A stretch of DNA of 64,000 nucleotides from Camelimonas lactis (lineage in GTDB: Bacteria > Pseudomonadota > Alphaproteobacteria > Rhizobiales > Beijerinckiaceae): contig NZ_SLWL01000016.1 of assembly GCF_004342915.1 (NCBI RefSeq), positions 1-64,000 of the forward strand, given 5' to 3'. The notes under the pieces were generated by a model that saw only the letters and a list, made by a program, of their open reading frames with translations, was not told the DNA's origin and did not search any database. This document shows positions 46,418 through 57,340 of this stretch, one piece after another. A program made the position numbers and the translations under genes. The first letter of the stretch is position 1. Each line of letters starts with the position of its first letter.

Positions 46418-47965
46418 ATGTCAGAGAACGATCAGACCCGCAGCGACGCCGGCATGGCCGCAGCGTCGCAAGAGCAGCCGAAAGACAAGGCCCCGCAGCG
46501 CCCCAAGGCCCGGCTGGCGCGCGGTTTTGTTGATCGCGGCCCCGCAGAACTGGCGGCCAGCGCCCGCATGCTCGAAAAAATCCGCGAGACTTATGAGTTC
46601 TACGGGTTTGACGCGGTGGAGACGCCGTTCATCGAGTACACCGACGCGCTCGGCAAGTTTTTGCCCGATCAGGACCGGCCCAATGAGGGCGTGTTCTCGT
46701 TCCAGGACGATGATGAGCAGTGGCTGTCGCTGCGCTATGACCTGACCGCGCCGCTGGCCCGTTTTGTCGCCGAGCATTTCGACAGCCTGCCGAAGCCATA
46801 CAAGAGCTATCGCGCCGGCTGGGTGTTCCGCAACGAGAAGCCGGGGCCAGGCCGCTTCCGCCAGTTCATGCAGTTCGACGCCGACATCGTCGGCGCCGCC
46901 TCGGTCACCGCCGACGCCGAAGTCTGCATGATGGCGGCGGACACGCTGGACGCGCTCGGCCTTGCCGGCAAATACGTCATCAAGATCAATAACCGCAAGG
47001 TGCTCGACGGCGTCATGGAGGCCATCGGCATCGGCGGCGAGGACAACGCCGGCCGCCGTCTGACGGTGCTCCGGGCCATGGACAAGCTGGACAAGGTCGG
47101 CGTCGACGGCGTGCGCGATCTGCTCGGCAAGGGGCGGATGGACCCATCGGGCGACTTTACCAGAGGCGCGGAGCTGACGCCGGAAGCGGCGGACCAGGTT
47201 CTGGCAGTTTTGGGCGCCCGCGAAGACAGCAACGCCGCCACCGTCGCCAATATGGCGCGGGCCTTCGCCGGCACCGCCACGGGCCGGGAAGGCTGCGCGG
47301 AACTGGCCGAGATCGCTGGCCTGCTCAGCGCCGCTGGCTATGACGACGGACGGGTCATCATCGATCCCTCCGTCGTGCGTGGCCTGGAATATTACACCGG
47401 CCCGGTGTTCGAGGCCGAGTTGACCTTCGAGGTGAAGGACGAAAAGGGCCGTCCGGTGCGGTTCGGATCGGTGGGCGGCGGCGGTCGTTACGACGGCCTG
47501 GTCGGCCGTTTCCGGGGCGAGGACGTGCCGGCCACGGGCTTCTCCATCGGCGTGTCGCGGCTGATGGCCGCCCTGCTGGCGGTGAAAAGCCCCGTCGTGG
47601 CGGTGGAGCCGCCCATGGGGCCGGTGGTGGTGCTGGTGCTGGACCGGGACCGCCTCGGCGACTACCAGGCCATGGTCGGGCGCCTGCGCGCAGCCGGCGT
47701 TCGCGCCGAACTGTACATGGGCCAGGCCGGCATGCAGGCGCAGGTCAAATACGCCGACAAACGCGGCAGCGTCTGCGTGGTCATCCAGGGCAGCAATGAG
47801 AAGGAAAAGGGCGAGGTCACCATCAAGGACCTGCGCCTCGGCGCCAGCATCCGCCAGATCAAGGACCGCGAAACCTATCTGGCGAAGCAGGCGGAAGCCC
47901 AGTTCGCCGCGCCGGAAGCCGATCTGGTCGCGGCGGTGAACCGGGTGCGGGACCGCTATCGCTGA
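46418..47965 (+). CDS. hisS: Histidyl-tRNA synthetase
   Basis: A 515-residue class II synthetase. Class II motif 2 is in [27 protein letters not shown], the histidine-specific blocks are [12 protein letters not shown] and the class II motif 3 in [12 protein letters not shown]...GFSIGVSRL; a C-terminal anticodon-binding domain follows (residues ~410-515). The long form with an N-terminal extension and the [12 protein letters not shown] type of motif 2 is the alphaproteobacterial variety. It is followed by its paralogue hisZ. Confidence 0.96.
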   Translation: MSENDQTRSDAGMAAASQEQPKDKAPQRPKARLARGFVDRGPAELAASARMLEKIRETYEFYGFDAVETPFIEYTDALGKFLPDQDRPNEGVFSFQDDDEQWLSLRYDLTAPLARFVAEHFDSLPKPYKSYRAGWVFRNEKPGPGRFRQFMQFDADIVGAASVTADAEVCMMAADTLDALGLAGKYVIKINNRKVLDGVMEAIGIGGEDNAGRRLTVLRAMDKLDKVGVDGVRDLLGKGRMDPSGDFTRGAELTPEAADQVLAVLGAREDSNAATVANMARAFAGTATGREGCAELAEIAGLLSAAGYDDGRVIIDPSVVRGLEYYTGPVFEAELTFEVKDEKGRPVRFGSVGGGGRYDGLVGRFRGEDVPATGFSIGVSRLMAALLAVKSPVVAVEPPMGPVVVLVLDRDRLGDYQAMVGRLRAAGVRAELYMGQAGMQAQVKYADKRGSVCVVIQGSNEKEKGEVTIKDLRLGASIRQIKDRETYLAKQAEAQFAAPEADLVAAVNRVRDRYR

Positions 47966-48259
47966 TTGCATCCGGTTGCAGTGGCTGGCCGGCCAGCGCT
48001 CAAAAGCCCCGCCAGCCCTTCCGCATGCCGCCATCATGGGTCACCTGTGTGGCCAGACCCATGATGACCTGGCCATCCGCTGGCCCGGAGCCGTCTCCCG
48101 GCGGCGGCTCCCCAGTCGCGGGCAACTCAGTTTTCTGATATGGAACCGCGCGATGGCTCGCCAGGGCGGTTTGCCCCGACGGTTCATCCTTGCCAGCCTC
48201 GTCATCCCGGACAATCGCCGGACCACCCTCACCCGTCCGGCTCCCTACAGGTAGATCAG

Positions 48260-49396
48260 ATGTCGCCCCTGCTGACCGACGAACCAGCCACGCAACAGGC
48301 CTGCGCCGACCTTCTGGCGCTGTTTGGGCGTGAGGGCTACCACCGGGTCGAACCGCCCGTATTGCAGCCAGCGAGCGTGTTTCTCGACCTGTCCGGCGAG
48401 GACATCCGCCGCCGCCTGTTCATCACCGCCAGCGGCGACGGCGCCGAGCTTTGCCTGCGGCCGGAATACACCATTCCGGTGACCCGCCAGTTTCTCGAGG
48501 CGCGGGCCCGGGGCGCGCAGCCGCAAACCGCGGTGAGCTATCTCGGTCCCGTCTTCCGCCTGCGCGCCGGCGAAACCGGCGAATTCCCCCAGGCGGGCGT
48601 GGAATCGTTCGGCCGCGACGATCGCAGCGCCGCCGACGCGGAGATCCTTGGCCTCGCCGTTGAGGCGACCACGACGCTCGGCCTGCGCAACGCCGCCGTG
48701 CGGCTCGGCGACATGGGCCTGCTCACCGCCGTGGTTGACGCGCTTGGCGTCGACGCGCCGACCCGCCGCCGCCTGCTGCGCGGCGTCGCCGCCGGCCAGC
48801 CGCTGGCCGCACTCACCGGGGAGGGCAATGCGGACGGCGATTACGCCGGCCTGCTTGGCGCCCTGGAGGGGCAGGACCCGCGCGCCGCACGCGCCTTTGT
48901 CGAGGACGTGCTGACCATCGCCGGCATCACCACGGTAGGCGGGCGCAGCGCCAGCGACATCGCCCGCCGTTTCCTCGCCCGGGCCGAGCGGCGCGCCGCC
49001 GCGCTGGGCGGCGAGAAGCGCGAGGTGCTGGAAAGCTATCTCGCCATCGCCGGCAACCCGGACGACGCGGTGGTCGCCCTGCGCAAGCTGGCTGGCGACG
49101 CCAGCCTCGACATCGGCGCGGCCATCGACCAGTTCGAGGAGCGGCTGGGCTTTTTCGCCGCCCGCGACGTAGACGTGGAGCACATCAGCTTCTCGGCCCG
49201 TTTCGCCCGCAATCTTGATTACTACTCAGGCTTCATTTTTGAAATCGACGATCCGGTCCGCGCCGACCGCCGGCCAGTGGCGGCGGGCGGCCGTTATGAC
49301 GGGCTGGCCGAGCGGCTGGGGGCCAGCGCGCCCCTGCCCGCCGTCGGCTGCGCCGTCTGGCTCGACCGTTTCGACAGCCTCGCCGTCACCGCCTGA
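48260..49396 (+). CDS. hisZ: ATP phosphoribosyltransferase regulatory subunit HisZ
   Basis: A 378-residue HisRS-like protein lacking the anticodon domain. It contains the class II core ([36 protein letters not shown]) and a degenerate histidine motif ([14 protein letters not shown]). HisZ forms a hetero-octamer with HisG to catalyse the first step of histidine synthesis. hisG follows after 13 bases. Confidence 0.93.
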   Translation: MSPLLTDEPATQQACADLLALFGREGYHRVEPPVLQPASVFLDLSGEDIRRRLFITASGDGAELCLRPEYTIPVTRQFLEARARGAQPQTAVSYLGPVFRLRAGETGEFPQAGVESFGRDDRSAADAEILGLAVEATTTLGLRNAAVRLGDMGLLTAVVDALGVDAPTRRRLLRGVAAGQPLAALTGEGNADGDYAGLLGALEGQDPRAARAFVEDVLTIAGITTVGGRSASDIARRFLARAERRAAALGGEKREVLESYLAIAGNPDDAVVALRKLAGDASLDIGAAIDQFEERLGFFAARDVDVEHISFSARFARNLDYYSGFIFEIDDPVRADRRPVAAGGRYDGLAERLGASAPLPAVGCAVWLDRFDSLAVTA

Positions 49397-49409
49397 TCCG
49401 GGGAAGAAC

Positions 49410-50390
49410 ATGGCAACCGATACCCCGCTCGTCATCGCCGTGCCCTCCAAGGGGCGTTTGCAGGAAAACGCCGCGGCGTTCTTCGCCCGCGCCGGCCTCG
49501 AACTGCACAGGCCAGGCGGCGCCCGCGACTATCGCGGCGCCATCAGGGGACTGCCCGGCGTGGAAGTGCTGTTCCTCTCCGCTTCGGAGATCGTCACCCA
49601 GCTCGCCAGCGGCGCGGCCCATCTCGGCATCACCGGCGAGGACCTGGTGCGCGAACAGGTGCTGGACGCCGACGCCGCCGTGGAGATGCTGACGCCGCTC
49701 GGCTTCGGCAACGCCAATGTGGTGGTGGCCGTGCCCCAGGCGTGGATCGACGTGCGCACCATGGCCGATCTCGACGACGTCGCCTCCGACATGCGCGCCC
49801 GCCACGGCGAACGCATGCGCGTCGCCACCAAATACATCAATCTGACGCGGGGGTTCTTCGCCGCGCACGGCCTCGCCGACTACCGCATCGTCGAAAGCCT
49901 TGGCGCGACTGAGGGGGCTCCGGCCTCCGGCTCGGCCGAGATCGTCGTCGACATCACCACCACCGGCGCGACGCTGGCCGCCAATGCGCTGAAAATCCTC
50001 GATGACGGCGTCATGCTGCGCTCGTGGGCCAATCTGGTGGCCGCCATGCGCGCCGACTGGGGGCCGACGGCGCGCGCCGCCGTGCGCACGATCCTGACGC
50101 GGATCGCCGCCGAGGAAGCAGCGCGGACGACGCGCGAAGTCTCCGCGCTGGTTCCGGCGCTGGACCGCGAAGCCCTGGAGAATCTCGCCAGCCGCTTCAG
50201 CGCCCGCCTGCCATTCGGCCCGCCGGCCGCCGGCGCGCCAGCGACGCTGACGTGCCCCACCGGGCAGGTGTTCGCGCTGGTGGACGCGTTGTCCGCCGCA
50301 GGCGCCGATCATGTGGGCGTGCGCAAGCTGGAATATGCCTTCCGCCGGGAAAACACTTTGGCTGAGCGGCTGTTCCGCAGGCTGGGCTGA
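49410..50390 (+). CDS. hisG: ATP phosphoribosyltransferase HisG
   Basis: A 326-residue enzyme that condenses ATP and PRPP. The N-terminal part matches HisG ([21 protein letters not shown]; the PRPP site [18 protein letters not shown]). The usual HisZ-dependent form has about 210-230 residues; this one has roughly 100 more at the C-terminus ([20 protein letters not shown]...[11 protein letters not shown]), as I recall for Bradyrhizobium-type relatives. Start at 49410 has GGGGAAG upstream. Confidence 0.93.
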   Translation: MATDTPLVIAVPSKGRLQENAAAFFARAGLELHRPGGARDYRGAIRGLPGVEVLFLSASEIVTQLASGAAHLGITGEDLVREQVLDADAAVEMLTPLGFGNANVVVAVPQAWIDVRTMADLDDVASDMRARHGERMRVATKYINLTRGFFAAHGLADYRIVESLGATEGAPASGSAEIVVDITTTGATLAANALKILDDGVMLRSWANLVAAMRADWGPTARAAVRTILTRIAAEEAARTTREVSALVPALDREALENLASRFSARLPFGPPAAGAPATLTCPTGQVFALVDALSAAGADHVGVRKLEYAFRRENTLAERLFRRLG

Positions 50391-50581
50391 AGCGCGGGCG
50401 GGGCCGCTCCCGGACCTCCCTGCCCGGCCCTGTATCCGGTCAGTGCTTGCAAAGAAGCCCCTGTTACTGGCAAAAAGCCGCAAACGGCGACGCGTCCCGC
50501 GGGACGAGGCCGTTGCGGCTGCCGACCGGATCGGGGCAACCGTGCGCCGGGCCCGCGGCTAAGTTGATGGAGTGGATGCAC

Positions 50582-51049
50582 GTGAAAACTGTTCGCCTTG
50601 CACTGACGGCTGTCACCGCGCTTGCGGCGGCGAGCGTTCTCACCCTGACGACGGCGGACGCCCAGCAGCGGGGCCATGGTCCGCAGGCCGCGCCGCAGCC
50701 CAAGAAAGTCGAAAAGAACTTTCCGCTTGGCAAAAACTGGATCGCCATCAGCCTGAACGGCAAGCGCTATGGCGGCGCCGAGCGCCCCTCCTTCGTGCTC
50801 GACTCGCAGTTCCGCGCCCGTGGCTTCGGCGGCTGCAACACCTTCTCGGCGGTGGCCTTCCCGCTGCGCGACATGGGCATCGCCGTTGGCCCGCTGGCCC
50901 TGACGCGCCGCGCCTGCGACAAGGCGACCCAGAGCGCCGAGACCGCTTATCTCTCGGCCCTGCGCTACGCCCAGAAGTGGGACATCATCAACGGCCAGCT
51001 GGTGATGAAGGGCCCGGCCGGCGAACTGCGTTTCGACCGCACCTTCTGA
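50582..51049 (+). CDS. META domain-containing exported protein
   Basis: A 155-residue protein with a signal peptide (residues 1-25, VKTVRLALTAVTALAAA...TADA) and a META/HslJ domain (NWIAISLNGKRY; GFGGCNTFSA; ALTRRACDKATQSAE...). The two Cys could form a disulfide. GTG 50582 is preferred because GGAG stands 9 bases upstream; ATGs at 50567 and 50576 lack proper spacing. Function in the family is related to stress or antibiotic tolerance but not defined. Confidence 0.85.
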   Translation: MKTVRLALTAVTALAAASVLTLTTADAQQRGHGPQAAPQPKKVEKNFPLGKNWIAISLNGKRYGGAERPSFVLDSQFRARGFGGCNTFSAVAFPLRDMGIAVGPLALTRRACDKATQSAETAYLSALRYAQKWDIINGQLVMKGPAGELRFDRTF

Positions 51050-51066
51050 GGCCGCCGGGAACGCCA

Positions 51067-51151
51067 GGCGTCTTGCAGGGCCAAGAGGCGCTTACAAAGG
51101 CCTGGAGGCGTTTGCAAGGCCAGGAGACGTTTGCAGGGCGAGGCGTTTTGC
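51067..51151 (+). repeat. Degenerate ~20-bp tandem repeat, four to five copies
   Basis: Units start GGCG/GACG: 51067-51086, 51087-51106, 51107-51125, 51126-51141 and a partial 51142-51151. Consensus near GGCGTTTGCAAGGCCAGGA. They lie in the 3' region of the META gene ahead of the terminator and encode nothing. Confidence 0.7.
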
Positions 51152-51175
51152 TGGCTTGATGCCGCATGCACATGA

Positions 51176-51204
51176 AAAACCCCGCTGCGATGCAGCGGGG
51201 TTTT
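51176..51204 (+). terminator. Bidirectional terminator
   Basis: AAAACCCCGCTGC (51176-51188) pairs with GCAGCGGGGTTTT (51192-51204), loop GAT, with T-runs on both strands. It separates the META gene from the convergent ABC transporter gene. Confidence 0.92.
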
Positions 51205-51239
51205 GTTTGTCCGACCTCGCGGGGGCGCCAAGGGGCTGT

Positions 51240-53051
51240 TCAGGCTGCCTGGTCGCGCGGCTCGAACAGGCGATTGCTCGTGCTGACCATATCGATGACG
51301 CGACCGTGCAGGGCGTGCAGGGTTGAGCGATGGCCGATCGACACCAGGGTCGTTTGCGGCAGCTCGCGCGCCAGCAGTCCATATATGGATGCCTCAAGCC
51401 CCTCATCCATGGCCGAGGTCGCCTCATCAAGGAACAGCCAGTCCGGCCGCGCCAGCAGGGCCCGGGCAATGGCGAGGCGCTGCTGTTCGCCAAGCGACAG
51501 GGCCTGGGACCAGTGGCCGTCCTCGTCGAGCCGGTTGGCCAGATGCCCCAGTTGCGCCGCCTCCAGCGCCCGGCGCAAATCCGCATCGCTCCACGTGTCG
51601 GCGGCGGAGGGATAGGACACCGCCTCGCGCAGGGGCCCGATAGGCAGATAGGGCCGCTGCGGCAGCAGCAGCAGGCTGGCGGGGCCGCCCTTTTCATCCT
51701 GCGGCAGGGCGATGGCCCCGTGGCCGAAGGGCCAGATGCCGGCGATGGCGCGGAACAGGGTGGATTTGCCCGAGCCCGAGGGGCCAGTGAGCAGCGCCGT
51801 CTCGCCTGGCCGGAACGTCAGGTCCTGCACGCGCACAATCTGGGTTCCATCGGGAAGGTTCAGGGCGAGGCCGGCGATATGCAATGACGTGTCCGCGCCT
51901 TCGGCGCGGGCGATGCGGGCGGCGCGGCCATGGTTCTGGCCCTCGTCCTCCAGGGCCCGCGCGGCCTCCACCGAGCCGGTGAAGGTGGTGAGACGGTCAA
52001 CGACGGCCTTGTAGTCGGCGATGGTCGAATAGGCGCTGATGAAGAACGACAGGGAATCGCTGACCCGGCCGAAGGCGCTGGCGGTCTGCTGCATGCCGCC
52101 AAGGGTGATCTTGTCGGCGAAATAATATGGCGCCACCAGCACGTAGGGAATGACGTTGGCGATCTGGCCGTAAGCGGCCGTCACCGCCGTTAGCTTCTTG
52201 GTGCGGCTGACGATGGCGAGGAAATTGCCAATGACCGCGCCGAAGCGGCCGGCCAGATGCTGCTTCTCCGCCGGGGCGCCGCCAATCAGCGCCACCTGCT
52301 CGCCGTATTCACGCAGGCGGGCCAGCGAGAAGCGGAAATCGGCCTCATATTTCTCCTGCTCGAAGTTCAGCCGGATCAGCGGCCTGCCGACCTTGTGGGT
52401 GATCCAGGTGGCGAGCACGGCGAAGATGAGCGCGCCCCACAGCAGGAAGCCCGGCACCTGCACGCTGGTCCCCGGGAAGGTGAAGGCGGCCGAGAGCTGC
52501 CACAGCACCACGGCGAAGGAGGCCAGGGTCGTCACCGATGACAGCAGGCCGAGGAACAGCGTCATGGTGCGCAGGATGAAGGAATCGATGTCCTGCTGGA
52601 TGCGCTGGTCAGGGTTGTCGGCGCCATGGCCCAGCAGCTGCATGTGATAGTGGGCGTTGTGGTCCAGCCACTGGCCGACATAACGCTCCGTCAGGTAGGA
52701 GCGCCAGCGGATGCGCATGTAGGATTTGAGCGCATACTGGTAGATGGCGGCGACGATGTAGATCACGGCCCAGAACAGGAACACCGTGAACAGCAGGCTC
52801 CAGAAGCTGGCCGCGTCCTTGTTCTGGATGGCGTTGAACCAGTCGCGCGAGAAATAGGACAGGCGCACGTTGATCGCCACGAGCGCGAATTCGATGGCGA
52901 TGATGACCGCGGCGAAAATGAACGCCAGCACGCGCTGCTGCACGGAAAAAGCCGGCAGTGGCCAGATGCGGGCTGTCGTCAGTTCGCGGGAGGTGAAATA
53001 GGGCAGCGTCAGACGCCAGATATCGGCAAGGGCCTGTTTCAGTCCATGCAT
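51240..53051 (-). CDS. ABC transporter, SbmA/BacA-like with fused ATPase
   Basis: A 603-residue protein with an N-terminal transmembrane domain of the ABC_membrane_2/SbmA-BacA type (e.g. SYFSRDWFNAIQNKDAASFW, IRWRSYLTERYVGQWLDH, NPDQRIQQDID) and a C-terminal ATPase: Walker A GPSGSGKST, signature LSLGEQQRLAIARAL, Walker B DWLFLDEATSAMD. This architecture equals YddA/BclA, which import peptides or B12-like compounds and in rhizobia protect against host NCR peptides. ATG 53051 has GGAACCC upstream. The ligand is not known. Confidence 0.93.
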   Translation of the reverse strand: MHGLKQALADIWRLTLPYFTSRELTTARIWPLPAFSVQQRVLAFIFAAVIIAIEFALVAINVRLSYFSRDWFNAIQNKDAASFWSLLFTVFLFWAVIYIVAAIYQYALKSYMRIRWRSYLTERYVGQWLDHNAHYHMQLLGHGADNPDQRIQQDIDSFILRTMTLFLGLLSSVTTLASFAVVLWQLSAAFTFPGTSVQVPGFLLWGALIFAVLATWITHKVGRPLIRLNFEQEKYEADFRFSLARLREYGEQVALIGGAPAEKQHLAGRFGAVIGNFLAIVSRTKKLTAVTAAYGQIANVIPYVLVAPYYFADKITLGGMQQTASAFGRVSDSLSFFISAYSTIADYKAVVDRLTTFTGSVEAARALEDEGQNHGRAARIARAEGADTSLHIAGLALNLPDGTQIVRVQDLTFRPGETALLTGPSGSGKSTLFRAIAGIWPFGHGAIALPQDEKGGPASLLLLPQRPYLPIGPLREAVSYPSAADTWSDADLRRALEAAQLGHLANRLDEDGHWSQALSLGEQQRLAIARALLARPDWLFLDEATSAMDEGLEASIYGLLARELPQTTLVSIGHRSTLHALHGRVIDMVSTSNRLFEPRDQAA

Positions 53052-53403
53052 GGGTTCCGCCGGATCGCATTGTTGGGCGCACGCGGACAAGGGGCGGCGC
53101 CGCGCCGCCACATGTCGCATCCGCAGGACGCCTGCTGGCCTCTTGGCCGGCACGGCGCGGGAAACATCGGGAGGCGCAGCCCGCGCGAACCGCGCGCGCA
53201 TCGCCATGAGGGATACGGAGCAGCCGCGCGCCTGATAGCCAGAGCGCGCGATCTCGCCCGGGCCCCCTGCGGGGCCATCACAGCAACCTATGCGATGTCG
53301 CCGTCAATCCTCCGTTAAATTTTGGTCATTGTGAGCCGCAAGCGCCTCCACGAGGCGCCACGGGCGCGCGTCAGGAAAAAGCCCGCCCGCGACAGGACGT
53401 GGC
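53052..53403. other. Intergenic region upstream of the ABC transporter gene
   Basis: About 350 bases with no supported gene; presumably holds the promoter of the ABC transporter gene. An AT-rich patch lies at 53310-53335. Confidence 0.4.
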
Positions 53404-53443
53404 AATAAAAAAAGCCGCGCGCCCCGGAAACGGAGCGCGCGGC
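53404..53443 (-). terminator. Terminator of the 34-residue membrane protein gene
   Basis: GCCGCGCGC (53414-53422) pairs with GCGCGCGGC (53435-53443), and CCG/CGG pair inside with a GAAA loop. On the minus strand a run of seven T follows. It lies about 40 bases beyond the small gene. Confidence 0.9.
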
Positions 53444-53482
53444 CGTAATCACGGTTCAAGGCCGGGTCGCGCCCGGGCGGCT

Positions 53483-53587
53483 TCAACCAAAATTGTGCCA
53501 GAAAATGGCGACGCAGGCGACGATGGCCAGCGCCAGCGACCAGAAAACACCCGCGACCGGGCTGTCGACTTCATCATTATTGCTCAT
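53483..53587 (-). CDS. Small single-helix membrane protein (34 residues)
   Basis: A short frame starting MSNNDEVDSPVAG, followed by one hydrophobic helix (VFWSLALAIVACVAIFW) and ending HNFG. AGGGGTGAAG precedes the ATG and a strong terminator follows, which supports a real gene. Such short acidic-tail/one-helix proteins are common, poorly annotated membrane proteins, often subunits or modulators of larger complexes. Function unknown. Confidence 0.75.
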   Translation of the reverse strand: MSNNDEVDSPVAGVFWSLALAIVACVAIFWHNFG

Positions 53588-53814
53588 GGCTTCACCCCTG
53601 AGGATTTCCTGACTTCCTGACGGAGCGGAGCCCGTGAGGAAAATGCGTCACAACAACTCGACGGAGCGTTTCCGCGCCACGCGACGCCCAAACGCTCCAG
53701 GCTCCCGCGCAATCCCCACCCGGCGGCGACGCCCTGGCGGAATTGCGACCCGTAAACGGACAGGCGCGCCAGCCGCAGCCGGAACGCTCCCATGGGTTCA
53801 GTCCTAGAACATCA

Positions 53815-53842
53815 TTGGCAAAAGGGAAACCGCTTTTGCCAA
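53815..53842. repeat. Perfect 10-bp inverted repeat
   Basis: TTGGCAAAAG (53815-53824) and CTTTTGCCAA (53833-53842) with an 8-base spacer. There is no following T-run, so an operator or structured RNA element is as likely as a terminator. It lies between the 34-residue gene and the groEL terminator. Confidence 0.6.
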
Positions 53843-53914
53843 AACATCCCCGCGCGCGATGGCGCTGTCAGGGGCGACCGGGAACCGCCGCGGGTCACGG
53901 GGCGCGGAGCGCAT

Positions 53915-53944
53915 GAAAAAGGGCCCCGGAAAACTCCGGGGCCC
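53915..53944 (-). terminator. Terminator of groESL
   Basis: GGGCCCCGGA (53921-53930) pairs with TCCGGGGCCC (53935-53944), loop AAAC, followed on the minus strand by TTTTTC. Confidence 0.9.
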
Positions 53945-53973
53945 CCAATTTCGCCAGTTCGGCGCAGGCTGGA

Positions 53974-55635
<1,662 letters not shown>

Positions 55636-55762
55636 TCATGAGGCCCGGCCGGCGCGGCCGGCGGATGATCCGCCGTATCGCGGGCGCCTTGCTGGCCCTT
55701 GTGTATTCACATGCTGGACAACCGGCCGCTGCCCATGGCGACGGCCCGGGACGGCGGCTGGA

Positions 55763-56050
55763 TCAGCCGATCACGCCGAGGATGTCCGACTCCTTCATGA
55801 TCAGCAGGTCTTCGCCATCGATCTTGACCTCGGTGCCCGACCACTTGCCGAACAGCACGCGATCGCCAGCCTTGACGTCGAGGGCGACCAGCTTGCCCTG
55901 CTCATCACGCGCGCCGGCGCCAGCGGCCACGACCTCGCCCTCCTGGGGCTTTTCCTTGGCGGTGTCGGGGATGATGATGCCGCCCTTCGTCTTCTCTTCG
56001 CTCTCGATGCGACGGACGACGACGCGGTCATGCAGCGGACGGAACTTCAT
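55763..56050 (-). CDS. groES: Co-chaperonin GroES
   Basis: A 95-residue co-chaperonin that caps GroEL. It begins [20 protein letters not shown] and has the mobile loop ([17 protein letters not shown]) and [17 protein letters not shown] precedes the ATG. The open frame runs further up through CIRCE but only the part from 56050 is GroES. Confidence 0.99.
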   Translation of the reverse strand: MKFRPLHDRVVVRRIESEEKTKGGIIIPDTAKEKPQEGEVVAAGAGARDEQGKLVALDVKAGDRVLFGKWSGTEVKIDGEDLLIMKESDILGVIG

Positions 56051-56103
56051 GGACCATTCCTCTTGATAGGAGCGCGATGCGCGCACGGTTCGAATGGGGA
56101 GCA

Positions 56104-56130
56104 TTAGCACTACATGGACGCGAGTGCTAA
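56104..56130 (-). promoter_or_regulatory. CIRCE operator (HrcA site) of groESL
   Basis: The inverted repeat is TTAGCACTA (56104-56112), nine bases, GAGTGCTAA (56122-56130): the CIRCE consensus with one mismatch. It lies directly downstream of the -10 box and within the 5' untranslated region, so HrcA binding would block transcription until heat shock. Confidence 0.95.
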
Positions 56131-56140
56131 CGCTGGCCGG

Positions 56141-56169
56141 GAAATAGGCGCGCGCCCCCGGGGAGTCAA
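56141..56169 (-). promoter_or_regulatory. groESL promoter
   Basis: TTGACT (56169-56164) and TATTTC (56146-56141) are separated by exactly 17 bp and sit just upstream of CIRCE. Confidence 0.75.
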
Positions 56170-56239
56170 GAAGCCCGCAACGGGCCCTGGCGCAATTTTT
56201 TTCCAGGCGGACGACCACCCGCCCGCCGGGCTTTGGGCC

Positions 56240-56337
56240 GCCCAAGGACAGACGCCCGAAGACAGGAGCCCGAAGACAGGAGCCCCAAGACAGGCCCCTG
56301 AAGACAGGCGCCCAAAGACAGACGCCTCGGGACAAGG
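56240..56337. repeat. 14-bp tandem repeat array, seven copies
   Basis: Seven consecutive units of exactly 14 bases run from 56240 to 56337, with a consensus near GCCCGAAGACAGGA; the middle two (56254-56267 and 56268-56281) are identical and the last is degenerate. The period is not a multiple of three and no gene covers it. It lies between the groESL promoter and the MarR gene. Confidence 0.85.
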
Positions 56338-56457
56338 CCGAAACCGGGCCCGAAAAGCCACCCGCTCCCGGCGGTTTACCAAACGCCGGCAATACGCCAT
56401 GTTTCGCCGACCGCTCCCGCATGGATGCGCATGTGGGGAGACAGCGCAGGGGAAGAC

Positions 56458-57054
56458 ATGACCGCCAGCCAGACCGGCAATCCTTCCACCAGCCACAGGG
56501 ACGCGCACAGCCACAGGGACGCGCATTCCGGCCCCGGAGTCATATGCGCCTGTCTTCAATCCCGTATGACAGCCCGGGCGCTGACCCGCATGTATGACGA
56601 AGCGCTGCGCCCTGTCGGCCTCAAGGTGACGCAACTGTCCCTGCTGGCGGCGATCGACCGGGGCCTCACCGGTTCGATCAGCGCCCTGGCCGACATGCTG
56701 GCGCTGGAGCGCACCACCCTCACCCGCAATCTGCGCCTGCTGGGCGAGGCCGGGCTGATCGCCCCCCGCGCCAGCGGCGGCCGCGCCGTCGCCCACGAGC
56801 TCACCGACGCGGGTCGCGAAGCGCTCGCCCGGGCGACGCCGCTGTGGCGCAAGGCCCAGGACGCGGTCGAGACGGAACTGGGATCGCGGGCCTGGCTGGA
56901 GGCGCGCGACGCCCTGCGCGCCCTGCGCCGCGTCGCGCGCGCCCAGTCCACATCGCCCGAAGCAGCCGATTTCACAACCGACCATACAGCCCATGAGGCG
57001 CGGACGCGGGGCCACGGCCGGGGCGCCCGGTCAAAATCAACCAGGACGGGATAA
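56458..57054 (+). CDS. MarR-family transcriptional regulator
   Basis: A 198-residue winged-helix regulator. The core is residues about 35-150: [35 protein letters not shown], the recognition helix in [28 protein letters not shown] and the wing with [13 protein letters not shown]. The N-terminal 25 residues contain a duplicated SHRDAH motif from an 18-bp DNA duplication, and the C-terminus has a basic Arg/Gly tail. GGGGAAG precedes the start. Ligand and target are unknown. Confidence 0.92.
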   Translation: MTASQTGNPSTSHRDAHSHRDAHSGPGVICACLQSRMTARALTRMYDEALRPVGLKVTQLSLLAAIDRGLTGSISALADMLALERTTLTRNLRLLGEAGLIAPRASGGRAVAHELTDAGREALARATPLWRKAQDAVETELGSRAWLEARDALRALRRVARAQSTSPEAADFTTDHTAHEARTRGHGRGARSKSTRTG

Positions 57055-57340
57055 ACCCCGGCGGTTTTTTGGGGCGAGGCTTTTGTGGAGGCGCCCTGGA
57101 CGGCGAGGGTCGGGACCGCGCCCGGACGCTGCGTCGACCCCATGGGACCTTCGCCGGCGACGGCGTCATAATTCCGCTGCCGGGAACCGCCAGCGCCGTC
57201 GCGGCATTATCATGGTTGGGAAACAGGCGCGCCTGCGTTCCGGTATGGCGCGCGCCGGCCGCCAGGTCCAGCGTCGTCTGGGGCGGCGCGTGCTGTCACG
57301 CCGCTGGCGTTATTGCTGTCATCTCACGCGGAGACGCCGC

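Noticed and set aside
48036..48120. Possible his leader peptide ahead of hisZ
   Set aside because: The frame from ATG 48036 has only two scattered His codons and no terminator hairpin with T-run follows.
53584..53793. 69-codon frame upstream of the 34-residue gene
   Set aside because: No good ribosome-binding site, Arg/Gly-rich translation, no hydrophobic or domain pattern.
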